From 13-2-20CM-68-14 sp035640035 (lineage in GTDB: Bacteria; Actinomycetota; Thermoleophilia; Gaiellales; Gaiellaceae), in NCBI GenBank assembly GCA_035640035.1, contig DASQWX010000055.1, positions 1 through 15,348 on the forward strand: a DNA stretch of 15,348 nt, written 5' to 3'. This document shows positions 1 to 6,117 of this stretch, piece after piece (the stretch's first letter is position 1; every line of letters begins with the position of its first letter). The position numbers and the translations under genes are program-made. The notes beneath the pieces were generated by a model. The model was not told the DNA's origin and searched no databases. It saw only the letters and a program-made list of their open reading frames with translations.

Positions 1-445
<445 letters not shown>

Positions 446-454
446 GAACGATCC

Positions 455-483
455 AGTTTAGCCGCGGGGGAGCGGTCGAACAA
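455..483 (-). promoter_or_regulatory. Putative uvrA promoter
   Basis: On the minus strand TTGTTC (478-483) and TAAACT (455-460) are separated by exactly 17 bases. The -10 box ends nine bases before the uvrA ATG, so transcription would begin within a few bases of the start codon. The -35 is weak (three of six consensus bases). This is an inference from spacing and position. Confidence 0.55.
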
Positions 484-490
484 GTGTTCG
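477..490. promoter_or_regulatory. LexA (SOS) box upstream of uvrA
   Basis: The sequence CGAACAAGTGTTCG contains perfect GAAC-N4-GTTC arms extended by C/G on both sides. This is the form of the Gram-positive LexA/DinR operator known from Bacillus subtilis and actinobacteria. It covers the putative -35 of uvrA, so bound LexA would block transcription until DNA damage triggers its cleavage. It lies between the RAYT stop codon and the uvrA start. Confidence 0.85.
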
Positions 491-492
491 GT

Positions 493-936
493 CTAGACGG
501 ATTTTCCGTAGCGGCTGCCGCTCCAGCGCCAGTCCTCGGGACGTTCGCACAGGCGCGCTCGAACGGGGTTGAGGAGCACGTAGCGGCAGACGGCATCGGC
601 GTATTCCTCACTCTCGACCAGCCAGGAGGAGTAGCGCGCGCCGAAGAGATGGCCGCGGCGGTCGAACCGGAGGTTGACCCGGCGCGCGTGCAGACCGTTC
701 AGGCGCCGCATGCCCTCCGAGAGGGCCTCCCGCGCGGCCCGGAGCACGAGGTGGTAGTGGGTCGTCATCAGGCAGTAGGCGTACATGTCCCACTCGAACC
801 GGCGGACGCACTCGCCGAGGAGCCGTAGGAAGCCGATGCGGTCGACGTCGTCGAAGAACGCGGGAGTCCGTTCGACGGCGCGGGTGGCGACGTGGAAGAG
901 CCCGTCGGGCAGCTGAGTGCGGAGGACGCGCGGCAC
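493..936 (-). CDS. REP-associated tyrosine transposase-like protein (RAYT, Y1_Tnp superfamily), short form
   Basis: This is a single-strand DNA transposase-like protein of the IS200/HUH family; domesticated members act on REP hairpins. From the preferred start (GTG at 934-936) it has 147 residues, opening with PRVLRTQLPDGLFHVATRAVER, which fits the usual N-terminus of the family. The metal-binding HUH motif is TTHYHLVL, with histidines near residues 60 and 62. The catalytic tyrosine is probably Y119 in RYVLLNPVRARL, and the typical PEDWRWSGSRY follows. The protein stops only about five residues after that motif, whereas many relatives continue for tens of residues, so the C-terminus may be truncated. 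The frame is open up to a TTG at 1017, which would add 27 residues, but that extension does not resemble the family. A REP-like hairpin element lies just upstream. Family call is secure; activity is unknown. Confidence 0.85.
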   Translation of the reverse strand: MPRVLRTQLPDGLFHVATRAVERTPAFFDDVDRIGFLRLLGECVRRFEWDMYAYCLMTTHYHLVLRAAREALSEGMRRLNGLHARRVNLRFDRRGHLFGARYSSWLVESEEYADAVCRYVLLNPVRARLCERPEDWRWSGSRYGKSV

Positions 937-987
937 TCCCGGAACGTAGGTGCGCGACGCCTTCGGTGGGCCGCCGCGCGCGTACGT

Positions 988-1019
988 TGTTGCAAGGCGG
1001 TGTGCGTTTCGTTGCAACA
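988..1019. repeat. 8-bp perfect inverted repeat upstream of the RAYT gene
   Basis: TGTTGCAA (988-995) and TTGCAACA (1012-1019) form perfect 8-bp arms around a 16-base spacer. The repeat lies between the REP-like element and the preferred RAYT start. It could be a hairpin or a protein-binding dyad for the RAYT gene. No function can be assigned from sequence alone. Confidence 0.5.
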
Positions 1020-1030
1020 GCCCGGTCCGG

Positions 1031-1079
1031 TGCTGGCAGTTCGTGGTGCCAGACCCAATCGGAGCGAGCAGGCGCTCGT
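1031..1079. repeat. REP-like double-hairpin element, copy 1 (next to the RAYT gene)
   Basis: The first hairpin has CTGGCA (1033-1038) and TGCCAG (1047-1052) around an 8-base loop. It is followed by ACCCAA and a second small dyad, GAGCG (1062-1066) and CGCTC (1073-1077). The core CTGGCAGTYCGT-GGTGCCAGACCCAA recurs near 14820 with the same architecture. Short imperfect hairpins beside a RAYT gene are the known arrangement of REP elements. It also fills the gap after the ABC permease stop and could serve as that operon's terminator. Confidence 0.65.
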
Positions 1080-1089
1080 GCCGAGGGCG

Positions 1090-1836
1090 TCAGTCGCCGC
1101 TGGTCGGTGCGTCGGAGCCGAGCACGGCCAGGAACCCCGCCGCGCAGAAGCCGGCGACGTAGAGGAGGCCGACGATCGTCGCCGGCCACACGGCGAGCAC
1201 GTCCCGGGAGCCCTGGGCGTGCGCGGCGACCACCGCTCCGAGCGCATGGCCCGGCGCGAAGCGCGCCGCGTCGCCGACGGCGCTGATGATGCCCTCGCCG
1301 ATCAGCAGCCAGAGCAGGATCGCGACGATCGAAAAGGTCTGCCGGCGCAGGAACGCACCGATCCCGAAGCCGATCCCCGCGGCCAGCATCGACGCGCCGA
1401 TAGCGCCGAGCAACGGCGCCAGAGTGTCGCTTCCCACGTGCAGTGTCAGCCCGCGTCCCTGGTACCAGAGCTCGGCGATCAGCAACGTCGCCGCGTCGGC
1501 AAAGACGGCGATCACTAACGCCACCAGGGCGACGGCGCCGAGCTTCGCGAACAGCAGCCGCTCCCGCACGGGCACGGCGAGGAAGCTCTGGTTGATCGTC
1601 CCGTGCGCGTACTCGGTCGTGATGAGAATGGACCCGACAAGGACGGCGACGACCGCCGCCAGGCCTGCGAGCTCGAACGTCGACCGCTGCTTCGAAAGCG
1701 GACTCAGGTGCTGAACGTCGTCGGAGCCGATGTGAATCGAAAGGACGAGCAGCAGGAAGGCGAGCAGGCCGAGCACGAACCAGAGCAGGAGCCGGGTCGT
1801 GAACGCCTTGAACAGCTCCGCGCGGAAAGCGGTCAT
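1090..1836 (-). CDS. ABC-2 type transporter permease subunit
   Basis: This 248-residue integral membrane protein has about six hydrophobic segments: near residues 17-36, 58-74, 99-120, 140-160, 168-185 and 215-240. That is typical of ABC-2 (drug, lipid or polysaccharide exporter) permeases. The segment TTEYAHGTINQSFLAVPVRERLLFAKL resembles the conserved block after the second helix of ABC-2 permeases (usually TxExRxGTxxxLLxxPxxR). Its ATG overlaps the stop codon of the upstream ATPase gene by four bases, so the two are translationally coupled and should form one exporter. It is the last gene of the PH-domain/ATPase/permease run. The substrate cannot be told from sequence. Family call is good. 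Confidence 0.85.
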   Translation of the reverse strand: MTAFRAELFKAFTTRLLLWFVLGLLAFLLLVLSIHIGSDDVQHLSPLSKQRSTFELAGLAAVVAVLVGSILITTEYAHGTINQSFLAVPVRERLLFAKLGAVALVALVIAVFADAATLLIAELWYQGRGLTLHVGSDTLAPLLGAIGASMLAAGIGFGIGAFLRRQTFSIVAILLWLLIGEGIISAVGDAARFAPGHALGAVVAAHAQGSRDVLAVWPATIVGLLYVAGFCAAGFLAVLGSDAPTSGD

Positions 1837-2717
1837 TCCCGCGGCTCCGCGGTCAGCTCGAGGAACGCCTCCTCGAGCGTGCCGGTCTCGACGACGAGCT
1901 CGTGGATTGGAATCCCGGATTCGGCGGCCAGGTCGCCGACGAGCTCCGGCGGCGCGTGCACCGACAACGCGCCTGCGCCGACGGCCTCGGCGTCGATTCC
2001 CGCATCGCGCAGCCGGGCCAGAAGATCGTCCGACCGCGGCGACCTGACCCTGGTGGCTCCGGCAGCCTGAGCCGTCAGCTCCGCGACCGACTGGTGCGCC
2101 ACGAGCTTGCCGCGGTGGATGATCACGACCTCGTCCGCGAGCTGCGACACCTCGGCGAGAACATGGCTCGACACGAAGACCGTGCCGCCGTCCGCCGCGA
2201 AGCCGCGCAAGAACCGCCTCAGCCAGCGGATCCCCTCCGGATCGAGCCCATTCGCCGGTTCGTCGAGAACGAGCACTTCCGGCTCACCGAGCAACGCCGC
2301 GGCAACGCTGAGCCGCTGGCGCATGCCGAGCGAATAGCTCCGGACTCGGCGCTTCGCGGCGTCCGCGAGCTCCACCTCCGCAAGAACATGATCGACGCGC
2401 GACCGCGGGATTCCGGCGGCGGCGGCAAGGACGCGGAGGTGGTTACGGCCGCTGCGCGCCGGATGGTAGTTGGAGGCCTCCAGCACCGCGCCGACGGTCC
2501 GCAGCGGCGACTCGAGCGCCCGGTAACGGCGCCCCGCGACCGTCGCCTGCCCGCTCGTCGGCAGCGCCAGCCCGAGGAGCACGCGGAGGGTCGTCGTCTT
2601 GCCGGCGCCGTTCGGGCCCAGGAAGCCGGTGATACGACCGCGCGGAACGCTGAAGCTGAGGTCGTCGACCGCGGTCGTGCGACGGTATCGCTTGGTCAGA
2701 TTCTGGACTTCGATCAC
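1833..2717 (-). CDS. ABC transporter ATP-binding protein (exporter type, DrrA/CcmA-like)
   Basis: This 294-residue ATPase probably energises the ABC-2 permease encoded directly after it. Visible motifs are Walker A GPNGAGKT (34-41), a signature in the exporter variant form YSLGMRQR (128-135), Walker B VLVLDEP (148-154) followed by ANGLDPEG, and the H-loop SSH (H185). About 90 residues follow the nucleotide-binding domain and end in LEEAFLELT, a C-terminal motif common in ABC-2 exporter ATPases. The start is ATG with MIEVQNLTKRY, the normal N-terminus of the family. It lies 27 bases downstream of the PH-domain gene and overlaps the permease gene by four bases. Antibiotic or lipid export is typical of relatives, but the substrate here is unknown. 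Confidence 0.93.
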   Translation of the reverse strand: MIEVQNLTKRYRRTTAVDDLSFSVPRGRITGFLGPNGAGKTTTLRVLLGLALPTSGQATVAGRRYRALESPLRTVGAVLEASNYHPARSGRNHLRVLAAAAGIPRSRVDHVLAEVELADAAKRRVRSYSLGMRQRLSVAAALLGEPEVLVLDEPANGLDPEGIRWLRRFLRGFAADGGTVFVSSHVLAEVSQLADEVVIIHRGKLVAHQSVAELTAQAAGATRVRSPRSDDLLARLRDAGIDAEAVGAGALSVHAPPELVGDLAAESGIPIHELVVETGTLEEAFLELTAEPRE

Positions 2718-2744
2718 GATGCGGCGGCTGCGTGCCGGCTCAGG

Positions 2745-3170
2745 CTACGGCGACAGACTGTCGACGACGCCGTAGACGTTGCGCGGCTGAGGCACGTACG
2801 TGATCGACAGCGGTCCGGCGATCAACGTGCCGTAGCCGAAAATACGCCCGAGCAGGCTCTGCTCGACCTCCACGGCCCCGACCCGCTCGAGCCGGACGGC
2901 CGCGATCCGTCGCCGGAGCGTGCCGCGGACGAGCGCGAGCCTGTCGTCGGTCACGATCACGTGGGTCCGCTCCCACGTCCAGACGGCGCGCAGGGCGAGC
3001 AGAGCTGCGATCGCCACGAGCGCGGCTCCCGCGACTGGAAGCGGCCAGCGAAGCGAGATCAGAAAGCCGCCGACGCCCGCAATCAGGAAGACGCGCGCCA
3101 GGGCGGGCACGAGGACGATCCCATGCCTCCTCGAGTCGAGGTAGATCCGCTCGCCGAGATGCTTGCGCAC
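2745..3170 (-). CDS. PH domain-containing membrane protein (bPH2-like)
   Basis: This is a 141-residue protein from the preferred GTG start (3168-3170). It begins RKHLGERIYLDSRRHG, has two adjacent hydrophobic segments (about residues 18-35 and 40-58), and continues into a soluble domain. There THVIVTDDRLALVRGTLRRRIAAVRLERVGAVEVEQSLLGRIFGYG is the characteristic pattern of bacterial PH-like (DUF304/bPH2) domains. The frame stays open upstream to 3299, but that part overlaps the divergent AI-2E gene and looks non-native. It sits upstream of and codirectional with the ABC exporter genes, with a 27-base gap to the ATPase, so cotranscription is likely. Its molecular function is unknown; membrane association is clear. 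Confidence 0.82.
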   Translation of the reverse strand: MRKHLGERIYLDSRRHGIVLVPALARVFLIAGVGGFLISLRWPLPVAGAALVAIAALLALRAVWTWERTHVIVTDDRLALVRGTLRRRIAAVRLERVGAVEVEQSLLGRIFGYGTLIAGPLSITYVPQPRNVYGVVDSLSP

Positions 3171-3246
3171 GCGCGCGGCTTCGCCGCCGAACGCCCCGGT
3201 CCTGCCGCCTGTTTTCGGGAGTCGCAACAGGGGGGATGACCAGGTC

Positions 3247-4308
3247 GTGGCACAAGTCGCTCGAAAAGCCGCGGTCGTGACCCTGGTCGTCGTCGGCATC
3301 GTCGCGCTCGCGCTCGCGCTCTGGAAGTTGCGCGTGCTCCTGTCGCTCTTCTTCCTCGGCCTCGTGATCGCCGCCGCGATGCGGCCGGGAATCGAGTGGC
3401 TCTACGCGAGACGCGTGCCGCGAAGCGTCGGCCTTGCGATTCACTACCTGGCGCTCGCCGGCCTGGTCGCGCTCTTTCTCTGGCTGGTCGTTCCCCGGGC
3501 CGTCAGCCAGGTCAGCCAGGCTCTCGGCAACGTCCCCACCTCGCGCAGCGAGCTGAACAGGGCGGCCAAGAACTCGACCGGGATCAAGCACACGATCCTG
3601 ACGGGGGTGCAAAAGCGGCTGAAGAAGCTGCCGACGGCGAGCTCGGTCTTCCACGCTTCCGTCAGCGTCACCAAGACCGCTTTCGAGGTGCTGATCGGAA
3701 TCTTCTTCACCTTCGCGGTCGCCGCCTACTGGATCTTCGAGCGAGACCGGGCGAGACGCGTGCTCTTATCCATCCTTCCCCGCGAGCGTCGAAGAACCGT
3801 AGGCGACACCTGGGATCTGATCGACGCGAAGCTCGGCGCCTTCGTCCGCGGTCAGTTGATCCTGATCATCTTCGTGGGGACCGCGCTTTCACTCGCGTTC
3901 TGGGCGATCGGCGTGCCCTTCTGGCTCTTGCTCGGCATCTTCGCGGGCGTCGTCGAGATCATCCCGGTCATCGGGCCACTCGCAGCGGGCGCGGTAGCGA
4001 TCGGAGTCGGGCTGACCGTCTCCTGGCAGGTGGCGCTCGGCGCCGGCCTCGCCGTCCTCGGCATCCGGCTGGTCGAGGACTACCTCGTCGTCCCCAGGGT
4101 CCTCGGCCACGCCGTCGGGCTCTCCCCGCTCGTCGTCCTGGTCTCGGTGACGGCGATCGGCTTGCTGCTCGGGGGCGTCTACGTGCTGCTCGCGGTGCCG
4201 ATCGCGGCCGTCCTCGTCACCCTCGTCGACGTGATCGTCCGCGACAAGGATCCGTCCGAGGAAGAGGTGCCGACGCTCCTCTTCCCGGCGAAAGACGCCG
4301 AAGGGTGA
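3247..4308 (+). CDS. AI-2E family transporter (putative permease, PerM/YdiK-like)
   Basis: This is a polytopic membrane protein of the AI-2E transporter family. Members include the AI-2 exporter TqsA and Na+/H+ antiporter-like proteins, but most have no proven substrate. From the GTG at 3247 it has 353 residues. An N-terminal helix pair is followed by MRPGIEWLYARRVPRSVGLAI, then a soluble region with a helix run, then the conserved C-terminal core. The core holds LGAFVRGQLILIIFVG, GVVEIIPVIGPLAAG and LVEDYLVVPRVLGHAVGLSPLVVLVS, all highly typical. The frame is open from a TTG at 3163, but the purine-rich AGGGGGG ten bases before GTG 3247 and the family N-terminus favour the shorter form. It is transcribed alone and divergently from the PH-domain gene. 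Its first convergent neighbour is the relic at 4310. Confidence 0.88.
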   Translation: MAQVARKAAVVTLVVVGIVALALALWKLRVLLSLFFLGLVIAAAMRPGIEWLYARRVPRSVGLAIHYLALAGLVALFLWLVVPRAVSQVSQALGNVPTSRSELNRAAKNSTGIKHTILTGVQKRLKKLPTASSVFHASVSVTKTAFEVLIGIFFTFAVAAYWIFERDRARRVLLSILPRERRRTVGDTWDLIDAKLGAFVRGQLILIIFVGTALSLAFWAIGVPFWLLLGIFAGVVEIIPVIGPLAAGAVAIGVGLTVSWQVALGAGLAVLGIRLVEDYLVVPRVLGHAVGLSPLVVLVSVTAIGLLLGGVYVLLAVPIAAVLVTLVDVIVRDKDPSEEEVPTLLFPAKDAEG

Positions 4309-4309
4309 T

Positions 4310-4372
4310 CTAGGCCTTCCGCCAGCACCCGAACACGAGGCCGCCCTCGGCATCGCTTGCGATGCCGCTCAA
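4310..4372 (-). pseudogene. Relic duplicate of the 3' end of the small membrane-protein gene at 4422-4661
   Basis: Read on the minus strand, 4310-4345 encodes GGLVFGCWRKA and a stop. The end of the intact gene about 110 bp away encodes GGLVFGRWRKA and a stop. About 32 of 36 bases agree. Three of the four differences are silent, including TAG for TAA, and one changes R to C. Upstream of 4345 the resemblance is lost and there is no proper start or Shine-Dalgarno. The pattern suggests an old tandem duplication that decayed except for its 3' end. Confidence 0.6.
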
Positions 4373-4395
4373 GAGGTCGTGCCGGCGCCCGGCAC
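4348..4395. terminator. Two GC-rich hairpins between convergent genes, candidate bidirectional terminator
   Basis: CGGCATCG (4348-4355) and CGATGCCG (4360-4367) form a perfect 8-bp stem with a CTTG loop. GTGCCGG (4379-4385) and CCGGCAC (4389-4395) form a perfect 7-bp stem with a 3-base loop. They lie 40-90 bp after the AI-2E stop and just beyond the small gene's stop on the other strand. There is no clear T run, so the terminator role is inferred from structure and position. Confidence 0.5.
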
Positions 4396-4421
4396 GGCCG
4401 CTAAATAGCGAGGCGGCCGAT

Positions 4422-4661
4422 TTACGCCTTGCGCCAGCGCCCGAACACGAGGCCGCCGAGCGTGAAGCCCAGACCGAACGTGCCGACGCCGAAGGCGCCT
4501 ACCGCGGCGGCCTTGCGCCAGGTCGAGAGCCGATGCCAGCGCCCGAGCGCCTCCTGCTCCTCGTCGGTCAGAGGCTCGCCGCGCCGCTGCTTGCGCATTG
4601 CGCCGCCGGCGCGCAAGCCGAGATAGAGATCGTCGAAGATCTCGGTCGATTCATCGGGCAC
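4422..4661 (-). CDS. Small hypothetical membrane protein, 79 aa
   Basis: I do not recognise a named family. The protein has a hydrophilic N-terminal half, including MRKQRRGEPLTDEEQEALGRWHR. One hydrophobic glycine-rich segment follows (about residues 50-73, AAAVGAFGVGTFGLGFTLGG), then a short basic end, FGRWRKA. This suggests a single-span protein with the basic end on the cytoplasmic side. The start is GTG at 4659-4661. A -10-like TACACT (4669-4674) lies seven bases upstream with no Shine-Dalgarno, which fits a leaderless message. It is divergent from the metallophosphoesterase gene with only 29 bp between start codons. A decayed copy of its last codons lies downstream. Coding status is likely, given the conserved frame of that relic. 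Confidence 0.7.
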   Translation of the reverse strand: MPDESTEIFDDLYLGLRAGGAMRKQRRGEPLTDEEQEALGRWHRLSTWRKAAAVGAFGVGTFGLGFTLGGLVFGRWRKA

Positions 4662-4668
4662 GTAACTC

Positions 4669-4674
4669 AGTGTA
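4669..4674 (-). promoter_or_regulatory. Putative -10 box for the small membrane-protein gene
   Basis: TACACT on the minus strand ends seven bases before the GTG start, as expected for a leaderless transcript. No convincing -35 is visible, so this is tentative. Confidence 0.35.
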
Positions 4675-4690
4675 CTAGCCTCCTTCGCCG

Positions 4691-5512
4691 GTGCCAGCGC
4701 GGCTCCTCCACCTCTCGGACCTGCACGTCGGCACCGTCGAGGAGCCGGAAATCGAGCGCGCGCTCGACACGCTGATCGACCGCATCGAGCCCGAATTGGT
4801 CGTCGCGAGCGGCGATCTGACCCACCGCGGCCGCCGTGGCGAGCACGAGCGGGCAGCCGCCTTTCTGAGGCGGCTCGAACGGCCGCTGCTCGTCATTCCT
4901 GGCAACCACGACATTCCCTGGGCATTTCCCGCACGGTTCACTCGGCCGTTCCGCGAGTTCGAGCGGCAGTGGGAGACGACGGAGCCGATTCACCGGGGCA
5001 AGGGGCTCTTCGTCGTCGGGCTCAACTCCGTCCGGCCGTGGCGGCACCAGTCCGGCGGCGTCCGCTCGGCTCAGCTTCAAAACGCCGCCGAGCTCCTCGC
5101 GACCGCGCCCGAAGGCACGCTACGAGTCGTCGCCCTGCACCACCACCTGATCGGGGCGCCGTGGCGCTCGAGGAAGAAGCCCGTCGCGCGGCGGACGCAC
5201 GTGCTCGCCTCGCTCGTCGACGCCGGCGCCGAGCTGATCCTCGCCGGCCACATCCACCAGGCCGCGGTGTCCGAGCGGCACGAGTTCGAGGTTGCCCCCG
5301 GCAGCCTGCGGGGAGCGACCGTCTCGGTGGCCCCGGGTCTCGGGCAACCGCGGCCGAACCGGCGCGGCGAGGCGCGCGGTCTCCACGTCTACGAGGCGCA
5401 CGAGCACGAGCTCGTGATTACCACCTATGTCTGGCGCGAAGACGACTGGGGGCTGACGGCCGTGCGGCGATTCCCGCGTGGCCGTCAGCCCCTCGAGATC
5501 GAGCCTGCCTAA
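4691..5512 (+). CDS. Metallophosphoesterase (calcineurin-like, class III cyclic nucleotide phosphodiesterase-like)
   Basis: This 273-residue protein has the full set of dimetal phosphoesterase motifs: DLH (D10, H12), GDLTHRG (41-47), GNHD (71-74), the HHH cluster (150-152) and GHIH (186-189). That arrangement matches the CpdA/Icc-like branch, which cleaves phosphodiesters such as cyclic nucleotides, but the substrate is not fixed by sequence. There is no signal peptide, so it should be cytoplasmic. The start is GTG at 4691, giving the normal opening ARLLHLSDLH; no Shine-Dalgarno is visible. It is monocistronic, divergent from the small membrane protein. It ends tail to tail with the YeaQ-like gene, the two stop codons overlapping by three bases. 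Confidence 0.92.
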   Translation: MPARLLHLSDLHVGTVEEPEIERALDTLIDRIEPELVVASGDLTHRGRRGEHERAAAFLRRLERPLLVIPGNHDIPWAFPARFTRPFREFERQWETTEPIHRGKGLFVVGLNSVRPWRHQSGGVRSAQLQNAAELLATAPEGTLRVVALHHHLIGAPWRSRKKPVARRTHVLASLVDAGAELILAGHIHQAAVSERHEFEVAPGSLRGATVSVAPGLGQPRPNRRGEARGLHVYEAHEHELVITTYVWREDDWGLTAVRRFPRGRQPLEIEPA

Positions 5513-5757
5513 ATCCCTGCGGTAGCAGCTCCGCGCTCGCCGAAGAAACGACCGACAAGCGCCACGAGCACGATCGCGACGATGACGCCGACGATGAACT
5601 CGAGCCATGCACTGCTGAAGATCAGGCCGGCGATAACGAGCGATGCGATGCCGATCAGGATCGTGACGATCCAGCCCATCGGGTCCCGCCCCGGGTGCAG
5701 CAGGCGGCCGAGAGCGCCGACGATCGCACCGACGATGATGAGCCATATCCAGTGCAT
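5509..5757 (-). CDS. GlsB/YeaQ/YmgE-like small membrane protein, copy 2
   Basis: This 82-residue, very hydrophobic protein has about three transmembrane segments (near residues 2-19, 27-48 and 50-68). It carries GAIVGALGRLLHPGRDPMGWIVTILIGIASLVIAG, matching the pattern of the transglycosylase-associated (PF04226-like) family. The biochemical role is unknown; relatives are often stress-associated. The ATG at 5755-5757 is chosen because GGAG lies 11 bases upstream; an in-frame TTG at 5778 is less likely. It follows a paralogous gene by about 50 bp on the same strand, and both lie downstream of uvrB. Its TAG stop overlaps the stop of the convergent metallophosphoesterase gene. Confidence 0.8.
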   Translation of the reverse strand: MHWIWLIIVGAIVGALGRLLHPGRDPMGWIVTILIGIASLVIAGLIFSSAWLEFIVGVIVAIVLVALVGRFFGERGAATAGI

Positions 5758-5807
5758 ATGGCCTGTTTCTCCGGCCAAACGCGCAAGAAACCTCGGCCTC
5801 TGATGCG

Positions 5808-6089
5808 TCAGGCTGCCGGCGGGCGCCGCGCCCCGGGGCCCCAGATCGGCCGGCGCTGGACGTAATGCCGGTACGCGATCAGGAGGAGAACGGCACAGAT
5901 GAGGGCAAGCGGAAAGCCGCCCGGGTAACCGAACAGAAGCTTCCCGATCAGACCTCCGAGCAGCGAGCCGGCGAGCCCGAGAGCAATCGTCATCCAGATC
6001 GGCATCGGATCGGGCCCGGGCACCGCCAGGCGAGCGAGCCCGCCGACGATGAAGCCCCAGACGAGCAGGAAGATGATGAACCCGATCAC
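5808..6089 (-). CDS. GlsB/YeaQ/YmgE-like small membrane protein, copy 1
   Basis: This 93-residue protein has three hydrophobic segments (about residues 2-20, 30-52 and 58-72) and a basic C-terminal tail ending in YRHYVQRRPIWGPGARRPPAA. The stretch GLARLAVPGPDPMPIWMTIALGLAGSLLGGLIGKLLFG is the family signature (the G-x-L-A-R / G-x-x-G-x-x-x-G pattern of YeaQ/GlsB proteins). It shares the PG-x-DPM loop and glycine-rich second helix with the next gene, so the pair are probably old tandem duplicates. The start is GTG at 6087-6089. The gene begins 28 bp after the uvrB stop on the same strand and may be read from the same transcript. Function is unknown beyond a membrane location. Confidence 0.82.
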   Translation of the reverse strand: MIGFIIFLLVWGFIVGGLARLAVPGPDPMPIWMTIALGLAGSLLGGLIGKLLFGYPGGFPLALICAVLLLIAYRHYVQRRPIWGPGARRPPAA

Positions 6090-6117
6090 GCCGGCGATCT
6101 AACCACGACGGCGGGCA

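Noticed and set aside
1902..3239. 445-residue plus-strand open frame across the ABC ATPase and PH-domain genes
   Set aside because: It is antisense to two real genes with clear motifs, and its charged, repetitive composition is that of a shadow frame.
4310..4661. Programmed frameshift joining the small membrane-protein gene to the repeated GGLVFGCWRKA end
   Set aside because: The relic frame is open back into the gene, but there is no slippery site or stimulatory structure, and the gene already has the same ending. Duplication explains it better.
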